The notes: generated by a model from the letters alone, not told the origin. Shown: positions 1 through 8,445, counted from the first letter of the stretch. The stretch is 64,000 bases of DNA from Brachybacterium ginsengisoli (GCF_002407065.1 NZ_CP023564.1:186001-250000); one strand, 5' to 3'. Translations and numbers: made by a program.

Positions 1-714
1 GTCCCCGCCGAGGCGGTCCGCGCCCAGCTGCGCGCCGCCACCGCGGAGCCCGAGGATCCCTCGCAGGATCCCATCGGGGCCGACGGGCCGTCCGTCCGCG
101 CCGAGATACGTCGCCTCTACACCCACCCGCTCTCCGGCGAGCTGATCGCGATGGAGTCGACCGCGCGCGCCTACCCGCCGGCCATGCGACGCTTCCTGAC
201 CTGGCGCGACACCAGCTGTCGCGGCCCCCACTGCAATGCCGCGATCCGCCAGAGCGATCACATCGACCCCGCCTCCCGCGGCGGACCCACCAGCCTGGAC
301 AACGGGCAGGGCCTGTGCGCGCACTGCAACCAGAAGGAGATCGGGACGTCGAGCGTCCAGCGGATCGAGGAGCCGGACGGGTCCGGTCACCGCGTGGAAT
401 GGATCGGGCACTCCGGCGCCCGGAGCGTCACCACGCCGACCCCGCTGGTCTGGCCGCGCCGAAGGGGACCTGAAGACCCGCCGATCGCCGCAGACGGCCC
501 CGAGCGCCCGGAGCCTCCCGAGGCCTCAGGCGTCACTCGACCCCGTCGGCAGCCAGCGCGAGGGCGGCGTCGGCCGCGACCTCGTGGCCCCCGGCCTCCT
601 GGACGCAGCGGGCCAGCAGCCACCGGCGCACCCGAGCCGGGTCCAGACCGGCCAGCTCCGCCATCCTCTCGGCGAAGCGACCGGGCTGAGTCCGCAGACG
701 ATCCGGATCGTTGA
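1..714 (+). CDS. HNH endonuclease-like protein (DUF222/HNH family), C-terminal part
   Basis: Frame 1 is open from the first base to a TGA at 712-714, so only the C-terminal 237 codons are in the window. The zinc-finger-like HNH core is clear: CRGPHCNAAIRQSDHIDP with an H of the DH pair, then the N of SLDN and the CAHCN/K segment, which is the typical end of the actinobacterial DUF222-HNH proteins. These occur in many copies per genome and their role is mostly unknown. After the HNH module there is a low-complexity Pro/Arg-rich tail of about 90 residues that runs 182 bases into the 3' end of the convergent kinase gene. The tail looks like read-through into antisense sequence, so the ancestral stop may have been lost. 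Confidence 0.85.
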   Translation, partial: VPAEAVRAQLRAATAEPEDPSQDPIGADGPSVRAEIRRLYTHPLSGELIAMESTARAYPPAMRRFLTWRDTSCRGPHCNAAIRQSDHIDPASRGGPTSLDNGQGLCAHCNQKEIGTSSVQRIEEPDGSGHRVEWIGHSGARSVTTPTPLVWPRRRGPEDPPIAADGPERPEPPEASGVTRPRRQPARGRRRPRPRGPRPPGRSGPAATGAPEPGPDRPAPPSSRRSDRAESADDPDR

Positions 715-1501
715 GCATGTGCTGCAGCACGTCGTAGTGCGGATCGCCCACGTACGGCTTCGGATCGATCAGCACCCATCCGTGCTCGGCGCCGGCATCG
801 AGCCTGGTCTCCGTGCCGCTCCCGGTCGAGGAGAGCACATTGTCAGGATGCAGATCGGTGGCCAGCAGCACCGGCTCTCCGTCCCAGCGCACGGGCAGCT
901 CGCGGAACAGGCCCAGGCCGTGCTCCACCAGGTCCCGCGGAAGGGGCGATCGGTCGGCGTCGGCGCGCTGCTGCGCCTCGTCGGCCCACCCGGCGCACAT
1001 CTCGGCGAGCGGACGGAAGCCGGCGGCGGACTCCGCCCCGACCAGCTCGGCCGGCGGTCGCCACAGCCGACGAGCGACGGCGGCGACCACCTCGTCGCGC
1101 TCCGGCCAGGTCAGCTGCTCGGCCAGCGGGACTCCTGGGCGCACCCGGTCCAGCAGCAGCGCCGCCGTCTCCCCGCGCCGCTCGTGACGGTGCACCCGCG
1201 CCGCCCCGTAGCCCTGCCAGGCGGCCATCCCGGCGGCCTCGTCGCGCGACTCGTCGTGCGCCCAGGCCACCTTCAGCACCCGATCCTGCCCCTCGGCCGT
1301 GCGCACCGGCGCCACCCACGCGCTGGACCCGCCGGGGAGGAACGGCGCCCCGGTGGTCAGACCCCAGCGGTCCAGGAGCTCCTCGACCAGGCCCGGCAGC
1401 CGTTCGCGCCATGCCGTGAGGCCCGGATCCGTCCCCTCGGCGAGCCGCGGAGGGATGGCGTGCCCGGCGATCGACCCGGGCTGGGTGCGATCCCCGGTCA
1501 T
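533..1501 (-). CDS. Aminoglycoside/hydroxyurea antibiotic resistance kinase family
   Basis: 322 aa. The sequence matches the APH(6)/hydroxyurea kinase family (Pfam APH_6_hur): an N-lobe with the GGSSAWVAPV and VLKVAW lysine segment, the catalytic-loop motif LATDLHPDNVL (catalytic Asp and Asn) and the metal-binding WVLIDPKPYVGDPHYD segment. Members phosphorylate streptomycin or hydroxyurea, but chromosomal actinobacterial copies may have other small-molecule substrates, so resistance is not shown. Its ATG (1499-1501) overlaps the TGA of the upstream serine hydrolase (ATGA), so the two are translationally coupled. Its 3' end overlaps the convergent HNH gene. Confidence 0.88.
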   Translation of the reverse strand: MTGDRTQPGSIAGHAIPPRLAEGTDPGLTAWRERLPGLVEELLDRWGLTTGAPFLPGGSSAWVAPVRTAEGQDRVLKVAWAHDESRDEAAGMAAWQGYGAARVHRHERRGETAALLLDRVRPGVPLAEQLTWPERDEVVAAVARRLWRPPAELVGAESAAGFRPLAEMCAGWADEAQQRADADRSPLPRDLVEHGLGLFRELPVRWDGEPVLLATDLHPDNVLSSTGSGTETRLDAGAEHGWVLIDPKPYVGDPHYDVLQHMLNDPDRLRTQPGRFAERMAELAGLDPARVRRWLLARCVQEAGGHEVAADAALALAADGVE

Positions 1502-3099
1502 GGCGCGGTGACCCGCTCGGGCATCACGAAGTCCGCGCTCGCGGTCTGCACCTGGCCCGTCACCACCAGCCCCGGGCAGCGCAGAGCGCCCCCGTCACCG
1601 CGGACCAGCCGGGCCAGCACCGGCTCCGCCCACGTGCCGTAGCCGGTGTCTCCCCAGGTGTCGAGCTCGATCACCGGGATCTCCGGGTCGATCGGATCGG
1701 GCCGCACCGCGCCCACGGAGAGCTCCAGAGCCCCCGCCGCAGGGTCCAGCGCGGACTCGTCCAGCGAGAACAGCCGTCCGCCGAGCGGAGCCAGACGGGT
1801 CCGGCCCCACAGCGAGTCGTAGGTGCCGGAGACCAGGTCGGCCAGCTCCTGCGCCGAGAGGGCCGCGCCGTCGTCGGCCCCGACCGCTTCCACCGAGCCC
1901 TGCTCGGCAAGCTCCACGGGCCGTGCCCGGCCGTCGGAGCCGCCGCCCTGCGCCCCGGCGCGCTCCCACTCGTCGGCCTTCGGGGCGGGGCGCCCCGCCG
2001 CGAGGGCCAGCAGGCCGAGGATGCCGTGGGCGATGTCCGAGCTGGGCGAGTCCACGGAGGTGCCGATGACGCTCACGGCCAGCCGCTCCGCCGGAGCGAC
2101 CCAGGTGCGGGAGAGCCCCGTGGGGAACCCGCCCGAGTGCCCGATCACGGTGAACCCGTGCAGGCGCCCCTCCTGCAGGCCCAGCCCGTACTGGCCGCCG
2201 TCGTGCAGGGACCAGATCCGGCGCCGCATCTCCCGCAGCGAGCCCGGCTCGAGCAGCTCGTCGGAGGCCAGCGCCCGGCCCGCCGTGCTCGCGATCGAGC
2301 CGGCGCTCGCCCAGAACCCGGTCGCCGCGGCGAGCGCGCCGGTGCTGACCTGCTCGACCACCCGGCGCGGCCCGTGCAGCAGCGAGGTGTGGCCGAGGGC
2401 GAAGCCGTCGGCCTGCTCCGGCCCGGCGGCGTCGGCGGGGAGGTCGGGGCCCACACCCTCGGCGCCGAGCGGATCCAGCACCAGCTCGGCGACCGCCTCG
2501 GCGAACCCCCTCCCGGTGATCTCCTCGATCACCAGGCCCAGCAGCCCGTACCCGATGTTGGAGTACTGCAGGTGGAGGCCGGGATCGGTCCGCACCGCGT
2601 CGTGGCGGGCGATCTCGAGCAGCCGCGCCCGGTCGGCGAAGGGGGCGCTGAGCCGCCACCAGCGCGAGTCCTCCGAGTCCCGGGTCAGGCCCGCCGAGTG
2701 CGAGAGCAGGTCGCGCAGGGTGCGGTCGGCGACGGGGGAGGAGACGAGCTCGGCGACGTGATCGCCGACGGTGTCGTCCAGCCGGAGCCTGCCCTGCTCC
2801 TTCAGTCGCATCAGGGTCAGCGCCGTGAACATCTTCGAGTGGGAGGCGATCCGCAGCCGGTGCGTGGTGAGCAGGGGGATTCCCGCGGGCTCGTCGGCGA
2901 AGCCGGAGGCGACCTCGGCGACCAGCTCGCCGTCATGCCAGATCGCCGCCTGGAACCCGGACTGCCGGCGCAGGTGGCGCACGGTCTCGAGCCACTCGGG
3001 CAGGATCGCGGCGACGTCCTCGACGGCGGCGCGGGACGGCGCGGGCCCCCGATCGCTGCTGCGGGTGTCTGCCGAGGGGGCGGCGGTGGGGACGGGCAT
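1498..3099 (-). CDS. Class C beta-lactamase-related serine hydrolase
   Basis: 533 aa. The class C/DD-peptidase fold motifs are visible: SHSK (S-x-x-K nucleophile, in RIASHSKMFTALTL), the YSN motif (LQYSNIGYGLLG) and the H-x-G motif (IGHSGGFPTG). A C-terminal extension of about 150 residues follows the hydrolase domain. There is no signal peptide, so it is probably a cytoplasmic or non-classically located esterase/peptidase and not a penicillinase. The ATG at 3097-3099 is preceded by GAAGGAGATGCC, a good ribosome binding site. It is the first gene of a two-gene operon with the downstream kinase (ATGA overlap at 1498-1501). Substrate unknown. Confidence 0.88.
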   Translation of the reverse strand: MPVPTAAPSADTRSSDRGPAPSRAAVEDVAAILPEWLETVRHLRRQSGFQAAIWHDGELVAEVASGFADEPAGIPLLTTHRLRIASHSKMFTALTLMRLKEQGRLRLDDTVGDHVAELVSSPVADRTLRDLLSHSAGLTRDSEDSRWWRLSAPFADRARLLEIARHDAVRTDPGLHLQYSNIGYGLLGLVIEEITGRGFAEAVAELVLDPLGAEGVGPDLPADAAGPEQADGFALGHTSLLHGPRRVVEQVSTGALAAATGFWASAGSIASTAGRALASDELLEPGSLREMRRRIWSLHDGGQYGLGLQEGRLHGFTVIGHSGGFPTGLSRTWVAPAERLAVSVIGTSVDSPSSDIAHGILGLLALAAGRPAPKADEWERAGAQGGGSDGRARPVELAEQGSVEAVGADDGAALSAQELADLVSGTYDSLWGRTRLAPLGGRLFSLDESALDPAAGALELSVGAVRPDPIDPEIPVIELDTWGDTGYGTWAEPVLARLVRGDGGALRCPGLVVTGQVQTASADFVMPERVTAP

Positions 3100-3192
3100 G
3101 GCATCTCCTTCGAGGTCAGCGGGCGCTCCAGCAGACTACGGCCAGGACCCTCCGCGCAGGACCACCCCCACGCGCCCGCTAGCATCACCCTC

Positions 3193-3930
3193 GTGAAACC
3201 GTTCGTGCAGATCGCCACCCGCCCCGAGGACGACGTCGCCCTCACCGAACGCACCGCGGTGCTCGAGTTCACCGGACTGGCAGAGGACGAGCTGATCTGG
3301 GCACGCCTGGACCGCGACCCCTTCCCGGACCTCCGCCCCGAGGACATCTCCGGGATCATCCTGTGCGGCAGCCCCTTCACGGTCTCCGACCCCGCCGAGG
3401 AGAAGTCCGACGCGCAGGTCCGGGCTGAGCGGGAGATCTTCCGCGTCCTGGACGAGGTCATCGCTCACGACGTCCCCTTCCTCGGCGCCTGCTACGGGAT
3501 CGGCACCCTCGGCACCCACCAGGGCGCCCTCATCGATCGCACGTACGGTGAGCCGCTCTCCGCCGTCGAGGTCACGCTCACCGTCGACGGCGCGGAGGAT
3601 CCCCTGATCCGCGCGGCCGACCTCCCGGAGACCTTCACCGGGCTCGTGGGCCACAAGGAGGCCGTGCACACCCTGCCGGACCACGCCACCCTGCTCGCCA
3701 GCGGCTCCGGATCGCCGGTGCAGATGTTCCGCGTGGGCACCCGGCAGTACGCCACGCAGTTCCACCCCGAGCTGGACATCCCCTCGATCATCGAGCGGGC
3801 CCGCGCCTACCGCGACCACGGCTACTTCTCCCCGGACGAGATGGAGGACGTCTTCGACGCCCTGCGCGACCGCAGCGCCGACCTCCCGCCCCGTCTGCTC
3901 CGCGCCTTCGCGACCCTGTTCGCCCGCTGA
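3193..3930 (+). CDS. Class I glutamine amidotransferase (GMP synthase-like)
   Basis: 245 aa from the GTG at 3193, chosen because the family homology starts there (VKPFVQIATRPED). The triad is present: Cys100 in FLGACYGIG, His191 and Glu193 in TQFHPELD. This is the stand-alone GATase1 family annotated as 'glutamine amidotransferase' in actinobacteria, which resembles the amidotransferase half of GuaA but lacks the synthetase half. The acceptor substrate cannot be read from sequence. It is divergent from the serine hydrolase, with 93 bp between the starts. The reading frame stays open far upstream without coding character; that extension is rejected. Confidence 0.88.
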   Translation: MKPFVQIATRPEDDVALTERTAVLEFTGLAEDELIWARLDRDPFPDLRPEDISGIILCGSPFTVSDPAEEKSDAQVRAEREIFRVLDEVIAHDVPFLGACYGIGTLGTHQGALIDRTYGEPLSAVEVTLTVDGAEDPLIRAADLPETFTGLVGHKEAVHTLPDHATLLASGSGSPVQMFRVGTRQYATQFHPELDIPSIIERARAYRDHGYFSPDEMEDVFDALRDRSADLPPRLLRAFATLFAR

Positions 3931-4045
3931 GCCCGCAGGGACCGCCTGCTGAGCCGGACCGCACGACGCCCGACGTGTCGGCCTGATCGCCCGTGACCGG
4001 CACGGCGTCCCTCGTCGGCGCCGGTCCCTCGGGTACCGTCCCAGC

Positions 4046-4945
4046 GTGCCCCGATTCACACCCGAGCAGGTCCGCCGACGCCAGATCATCGCCGGCGCCC
4101 TCGCGCTGGTGCTGCTGCTCGTGGTCGGCGGCTGCACCGCCTCCGTGATCGGGGCGCTGCGCGGCGACGGCGAGGACGAGGAGAAGAGCCTCAGCGAGTC
4201 GGCGCCCTTCGAAGCCGACGACGAGGCGATGGCCGTGGCCGCCACCCCGGAGGATGCCCCGGTGCTGTCGAACCTGCCGGGGGAGTCCGTGCTCGAGCCC
4301 GGCGAGGTGATGGGCATCGATGTCTCCAGCTATCAGGGCGAGATCGACTGGCCGGCGGTCGGGAGCACCGGTGTGGGCTTCGCGTACATCAAGGCGACGG
4401 AGGGCACCGGCTTCACCGACACCCACTTCCGCCGCAACTGGGACGGCGCGAAGGCCGCCGGCGTCACCCCGGGCGCGTATCACTACTTCACGCTGTGCTC
4501 CTCCGGCGAGGAGCAGGCCGCCGACTTCCTGGCGGCCGCCCCACCGGACGACTCGGCGCTGCCCCCGGCGCTCGACCTCGAGTTCGACGGCGCCTGCGAG
4601 GAGAAGCCCGAGGCGGCGGCCGTCCAGGCCGAGATCGACGCCTTCACCGCCGTCGTCGAGGAGGCCTGGGGGCGACGCCTGGTCATCTATTCCTCCTCTG
4701 ACTGGCGCAGCCACTACGGCCTGCCGGTCACCGATGCCCGCCCCGACTGGCTCTTCGCCGCCGCGAAGCGCCCGGGCCAGGAGGACTGGGCGCTGTGGCA
4801 GCTGCGCTTCGACGGCTCCGTCGCCGGGATCACGGGCCCGGTGGACATCGACGTGGCCCGCACCGAGCTGCTGCGGGAGCACGCCACGATCCCCGAGGGC
4901 GAGGGCGCGCTCGAGCATCCCATCGAGGTGACGGGGGAGGGGTGA
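4046..4945 (+). CDS. Membrane-anchored GH25 muramidase (lysozyme)
   Basis: 299 aa. Residues about 12-36 form a hydrophobic anchor ending in VVGGC, which could be an uncleaved helix or a lipoprotein signal. After a charged spacer comes the GH25 catalytic domain (about 90-275): GIDVSSYQGEIDW, FAYIKATEGTGF and the catalytic D-x-E in PALDLEFDG, ending with the WQ/VDIDVA segment. GH25 enzymes hydrolyse the beta-1,4 bond between MurNAc and GlcNAc, so a role in wall remodelling outside the membrane is likely. It stands alone. Sequence support is strong; the anchor type is inferred. Confidence 0.93.
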   Translation: MPRFTPEQVRRRQIIAGALALVLLLVVGGCTASVIGALRGDGEDEEKSLSESAPFEADDEAMAVAATPEDAPVLSNLPGESVLEPGEVMGIDVSSYQGEIDWPAVGSTGVGFAYIKATEGTGFTDTHFRRNWDGAKAAGVTPGAYHYFTLCSSGEEQAADFLAAAPPDDSALPPALDLEFDGACEEKPEAAAVQAEIDAFTAVVEEAWGRRLVIYSSSDWRSHYGLPVTDARPDWLFAAAKRPGQEDWALWQLRFDGSVAGITGPVDIDVARTELLREHATIPEGEGALEHPIEVTGEG

Positions 4946-5263
4946 GCCCCGGGCGGGGTTCGGCTGCTCCGTGGATAATGCCAGAATTGTCGGAATCGCT
5001 GCGATAACCGTGACAGCCCCGCCGAACGTCTCCTCGGTCTCGGGGAATCGCTGAAGAATGGAACTCCCTGTATTGCTCGGTGCTGCTCGGTATTGCTCGG
5101 GAGCGGCATCGACGCAGCAGCAACTGGCGAACGAGGGAACACGGTGCTCGATCTATGGTCTGTCTTCCCCCATCGCTATAGGGTTGAGAGTGATTCACCC
5201 CCAGGCCGGCGTAATGACAGTACGGCTTATCGGAAATCCCATCCCACCCCCTGATGAGGCATC
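4946..5263. other. 318-bp intergenic region with 10-bp direct repeats
   Basis: No gene seen. The stretch is less GC-rich than its surroundings and ends at the aquaporin start. It holds three tandem 10-mers (TATTGCTCGG, TGCTGCTCGG, TATTGCTCGG) at 5071-5100 and a GATAAT hexamer near 4973 that could serve as a -10 box. It probably carries the aquaporin promoter and a regulator site; neither is proven. Confidence 0.4.
5071..5100. repeat. Three tandem 10-bp repeats upstream of the aquaporin gene
   Basis: TATTGCTCGG, TGCTGCTCGG and TATTGCTCGG lie head to tail, so identical faces fall on the same side of the helix. They are about 165 bp upstream of the aquaporin ATG and may be regulator half-sites. 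Confidence 0.6.
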
Positions 5264-6064
5264 ATGAACTCCCGTCACGATGGTCCCGCCACTCCGATTC
5301 CCACCGATCTCTCCCCCTCCCAGGACAGCAGGGAGCCGTCGGCGGTCGCCGCGTTCGTCGCCGAGGTCCTCGGAACCTTCCTCCTCGTGTTCGGCGGTGT
5401 GGGGACCGCCCTGTTCGCCGCCGACTTCGGCACCGGTGACAACGGCTCCTCGCTCGGGGTCGGCTTCGTGGGCGTCGCGCTCGCCTTCGGTCTGACCGTC
5501 GTCGCCGGGGCCTATGCCTTCGGCCCGATCTCCGGCGGTCACTTCAACCCGGCCGTCACCGTCGGCCTCGCCACCGCGGGCAGCTTCGAGTGGAGCAAGG
5601 TCCCCGGCTACATCGGCGCACAGGTCATCGGCGGTGTCCTCGGCACCGCGCTGCTGGCCCTGATCGGCGTCTTCGGGCCCGAGGGATGGCTCTCGGCGGC
5701 GCGCGCCGGCGGCTTCGCCAGCAACGGCTTCGGAGAGAGCTCCCCGGGCGGATTCGGCCTCGGAGCGGCGATCCTGGTCGAGGTCATCCTGACCGCGGTC
5801 TTCCTGCTCGTGATCCTCGGCGTGACGCATCCGGAGCGCGGCACGAAGTTCGCCGGCCTGGCCATCGGCCTGACGCTGACCCTGATCCACCTGATCTCGA
5901 TCCCGGTCGACAACACCTCCGTGAACCCCGCCCGGTCGATCGCGGCGGCGATCTTCGGCGGCGGCGGCCCGCTCCTCCAGCTGTGGGTGTTCATCGTCTT
6001 CCCGATCGTCGGCGGTGTGATCGCCGGCCTCCTCCACAAGCACGTCCTGGCCGCCCAGCGGTAA
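5264..6064 (+). CDS. Aquaporin (MIP family, AqpZ-like)
   Basis: 266 aa, with an N-terminal polar extension of about 30 residues and then six membrane helices and the two half-helices. The NPA boxes are GGHFNPAVTVG and NTSVNPARSIAAA. The absence of the Asp found after the second NPA box in glycerol facilitators (here NPARS, versus NPARD in the glpF gene at 55991) favours a water channel. Monocistronic, followed by a strong hairpin. The ATG at 5264 follows a weak purine stretch (GATGAGG). Confidence 0.92.
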   Translation: MNSRHDGPATPIPTDLSPSQDSREPSAVAAFVAEVLGTFLLVFGGVGTALFAADFGTGDNGSSLGVGFVGVALAFGLTVVAGAYAFGPISGGHFNPAVTVGLATAGSFEWSKVPGYIGAQVIGGVLGTALLALIGVFGPEGWLSAARAGGFASNGFGESSPGGFGLGAAILVEVILTAVFLLVILGVTHPERGTKFAGLAIGLTLTLIHLISIPVDNTSVNPARSIAAAIFGGGGPLLQLWVFIVFPIVGGVIAGLLHKHVLAAQR

Positions 6065-6102
6065 GCACCGCTCGCGGCAGCCGGAGCAGTCGCGCGACGC
6101 TG

Positions 6103-6142
6103 CACGAGAAGGGGCCCGCATCTGCGGGCCCCTTCTCTCGTG
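6103..6142. terminator. Bidirectional hairpin terminator after the aquaporin gene
   Basis: The arms CACGAGAAGGGGCCCGCA and TGCGGGCCCCTTCTCTCGTG pair with a two-base bulge and a two-base loop. It lies between the aquaporin (+) and the convergent SRPBCC gene (-), and so can serve both. Confidence 0.75.
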
Positions 6143-6181
6143 GGTGCGTGGGGTCAGGTGACGGTTCCCGCTGGCGGCCCC

Positions 6182-6643
6182 TCAGCCGGGCAGGTCCTGG
6201 CTGCCGGCGGTCTCGAGCGCGTAGGCGACGACCAGCTCGTCCAGCACGGCGGTCCAGTGCGCGAGCAGCGTCTGGCGCTCGGCCGGACCCAGCAGGCGCT
6301 CCTGATGGATCTCGATCACGGTGCCCACCACCCCGGGGTCGAGGGGCTCCTGCACCGTGACCTGGAAGATCGTCTCGTGGTCGAGGGTCGCGGGGGTCCA
6401 TCGCAGCCGCACCCGCCGGCCCATGTGACAGCCGCTCACGCGCCCGCGGATCGCTCCGTCCTGGCGCAGGGGAGCGCCCACCATCTGCGGCACGGAGTCC
6501 ACGCCGAGCCACTGCGGAAGCCACTCGGTGTGCAGACGCCGCCAGATGTCCTCCGGGGGAGCGGGAAGGGTGCGGCGCACATCCAGCGCCCATCCGGCGT
6601 CCGGGGTGAGGCCGACGGGGGCGTGCCTGGTCGCGGTGCGCAT
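6182..6643 (-). CDS. SRPBCC-family (START-like) protein
   Basis: 153 aa from the ATG at 6641-6643, where family similarity begins; upstream codons are antisense to other sequence and are discounted. The pattern is of the AHSA1/polyketide cyclase-like fold: DVRRTLPAPPEDIWRRLHTEWLPQWLG near the N-terminus, alternating strands, and a long C-terminal helix (LLAHWTAVLDELVVAYALE). Such proteins bind hydrophobic ligands, but a specific function cannot be given. No clear ribosome binding site precedes the chosen start. Confidence 0.7.
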   Translation of the reverse strand: MRTATRHAPVGLTPDAGWALDVRRTLPAPPEDIWRRLHTEWLPQWLGVDSVPQMVGAPLRQDGAIRGRVSGCHMGRRVRLRWTPATLDHETIFQVTVQEPLDPGVVGTVIEIHQERLLGPAERQTLLAHWTAVLDELVVAYALETAGSQDLPG

Positions 6644-6782
6644 GCGGCCACGGTAGAGCCGGCGCGCGGGCCGACGGAACCGGTGCTCCCCACTCTTCCC
6701 CAGGTGTTCGCCGCCGCGCCGCCCGGTGGTCACGGGAAGCCCCGGGCTGCCGCGCGGTCGCCTGAGCAGGCACGCCGGGATC

Positions 6783-7105
6783 ATGACGAAGCCCGCCGAT
6801 GCCCCGGCCCGCTGGTCCGCCCGCCCCGAAGGCCCGCAGGATGCTCCGGCGATCCGCGAGGTGCTGGTCTCCGCCGTCCCCACCGCGGAGGAGGCGGAGC
6901 TCGTCGAGGCGCTCCGCGCCGATGCGGGCGTGTGGATCGACGGCCTGTCCCTGGTCGCGCTCGAGGGGGACCGCATCGTCGCCCAGGCCCTGCTGACCAG
7001 GGCGAGCGTCGGCGGCGAGTCGGTGCTCGCGCTGGCGCCGCCCTCGACCCGGCGGCGTCGACGCCGCGGGGCGAGATCGTCCACCCGCCCGCCTTCGGGG
7101 TGTGA
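6783..7105 (+). pseudogene. GNAT N-acetyltransferase with internal deletion
   Basis: The first 85-90 codons read as a GNAT N-terminus (PEDQ-like PEGPQDAPAIREVL, VALEGDRIVAQALLTRA, VLALAP). At about 7045 the expected acetyl-CoA-binding part is missing. Sequence resumes in another frame (7047-7105) as LDPAASTPRGEIVHPPAFGV, the characteristic C-terminus of these yhbS-like acetyltransferases (compare family ends of the type VYPPAFGV). The gene has therefore lost roughly 60-70 codons plus the frame. Frame +3 itself runs on through an Arg-rich stretch and is not expected to make a working enzyme. The family assignment and the deletion are read from sequence; the size of the loss is inferred. Confidence 0.7.
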
Positions 7106-7127
7106 GCCCCGCGGGCTGGGGCGCGTC

Positions 7128-7153
7128 GAGCGCCGCCCTCAGGATCGGCGCTC
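7128..7153 (-). terminator. Hairpin at the 3' end of pdxH
   Basis: Perfect 8-bp arms GAGCGCCG and CGGCGCTC around a 10-base loop, next to the pdxH stop codon and in the convergent gap after the GNAT pseudogene. There is no T-run, as is common in this GC range. Confidence 0.45.
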
Positions 7154-7835
7154 AGGGCTGCAGCCGGTGGCGCTCCCAGCCGCCGTCCGACAGCGCGGAG
7201 TAGAGGATCCGGTCGTGGACCCGGTGCGCCCGGCCCTGCCAGAACTCGAGGGACTCCGGCCGCACCCGCAGCCCGCCCCAGAACTCCGGCCGCGGCACGT
7301 CGGCGCCCGCGAAACGGGCCTCGGCCTCGGCGTACTGCGCCTCGAGGGCGTCGCGCGAGGCGATCGTGCGGGACTGATGGGAGGCCCAGGCCCCCAGCTG
7401 CGAGCCGCGCGGGCGATGGGCCCAGTAGGCGTCGGAGTCGGGGTCGGCGATGTGCTCCACCGTGCCCTCGATCCGCACCTGGCGCTGCAGCGCGAACCAG
7501 GGCATGAGCAGCGCGGCCCGCGACGTCGCGGCGATCTCGCGTCCCTTGTCCGAGCCGAGGTTCGTGAAGACCACGAAGCCCTCCGCGTCGTGCCCCTTCA
7601 GCAGGACGGTGCGCGAGCGGGGCCGGGGAGCGCCGTCGGCTGCGAGCGCGACGGTGGAGAGCACCGCGGCGCTCGGCTCGGTGAGGTCGCCCTGCTCCTC
7701 GCGGCGGGCGAAGGCCTCGGCGAGCCAGATGTCGAACAGCGCCAGCGGGTCCGCCGGGGCGTCGTCCGGCAGCGAGCCGGCGAGATAGTCGGTGCGCTCA
7801 CCGGCCAGGCGGGAGGGGGCGGGGCGGTCGGTCAT
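7152..7835 (-). CDS. pdxH: Pyridoxamine 5'-phosphate oxidase
   Basis: 227 aa, the normal length for the family. It oxidises PNP or PMP to pyridoxal 5'-phosphate using FMN and O2. Conserved segments are in order: RSRTVLLKG and FVVFTNLGSDKGREI (FMN site), RQVRIEGTVEHI, SQLGAWASHQS, and the C-terminal signature FWQGRAHRVHDRILY followed by WERHRLQP. A second vitamin B6 salvage gene (pdxK) lies at 38.3 kb, so the two act in one pathway although unlinked. It is monocistronic as far as can be seen. Confidence 0.96.
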   Translation of the reverse strand: MTDRPAPSRLAGERTDYLAGSLPDDAPADPLALFDIWLAEAFARREEQGDLTEPSAAVLSTVALAADGAPRPRSRTVLLKGHDAEGFVVFTNLGSDKGREIAATSRAALLMPWFALQRQVRIEGTVEHIADPDSDAYWAHRPRGSQLGAWASHQSRTIASRDALEAQYAEAEARFAGADVPRPEFWGGLRVRPESLEFWQGRAHRVHDRILYSALSDGGWERHRLQP

Positions 7836-7874
7836 GGCCGTGATCCTAGGGGAGACGGCGCGGCACCGAGCACC

Positions 7875-8174
7875 TCAGGAGTGGGCCGGCGATGTCGTCC
7901 GGTGGATGCCAGGGGCTCGCAGCAGGGACGCGAGCGAGGCGTGCTTCCGCGGGCGGGTGGTCCGCGTCCTGGCCGGGCGAGGCGTCCTGTCGTCCTGGAG
8001 GGCGGGGAGCTGCAGCGTGCTGGTGTCGAGGCCGCGCGCGGCGGCTGCGGAGCGGCGCGCCCGCAGGGCGTGCAGCGCCTCGACGTCGCCCCATTCCGCG
8101 GGGAGCGGGCGGTAGTCGATGAGGTGGTCGGTGGTGGCTCGGGTCCGGCTGGTGGCGATGGTCGCGTCTCTCAT
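7875..8174 (-). CDS. Small basic protein of unknown function
   Basis: 99 aa starting MRDATIATSRTRATTDHLID. It has a short acidic/aromatic middle (YRPLPAEWGDVEALHALRA) and a basic Thr/Arg-rich tail, without membrane segment or recognised motif. Codon positions show the expected GC bias in this frame, and the small upstream gap before pdxH (39 bp) would allow cotranscription. I do not recognise a family; an alternative is a non-coding frame. Confidence 0.5.
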   Translation of the reverse strand: MRDATIATSRTRATTDHLIDYRPLPAEWGDVEALHALRARRSAAAARGLDTSTLQLPALQDDRTPRPARTRTTRPRKHASLASLLRAPGIHRTTSPAHS

Positions 8175-8344
8175 GACTCCACTGTGCTTCTGCGGGGGTG
8201 CGCGGGGCGTCCGCCGACAGGGGCGAGAGCCTCCACCCGTGGGTGGATCCTCGGTCAGGAAGGGTCAGCCCGTGGCCGCGTGAGGGGTGGCCACCTGCGC
8301 GTCGTCGCTGGTCGTCGGCGCCGACCGGCGACCTGGGAATCGTT

Positions 8345-8387
8345 ATCGGACCGAGTCGAGGTCGCCACCTTCCGGCCATCGGACCGA
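8345..8387. promoter_or_regulatory. Pair of 10-bp direct repeats upstream of the phosphoesterase gene
   Basis: ATCGGACCGA occurs at 8345-8354 and again at 8378-8387, 33 bases apart (about three helical turns), ending 58 bases before the ATG at 8446. This spacing suits a tandem-site regulator such as PhoP. The assignment is a guess. Confidence 0.3.
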
Positions 8388-8445
8388 CGCCCGGGGTGAC
8401 TACTACTGAGGTCGCTCCCCGCCCGCCTCCTCCGGAACGGACCCC

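Noticed and set aside
2026-3192. Long N-terminal extension of the glutamine amidotransferase frame
   Set aside because: The extension is antisense to the serine hydrolase; family similarity begins at the GTG at 3193.
3931-4045. Terminator after the glutamine amidotransferase
   Set aside because: No convincing hairpin found in the 115-bp gap.
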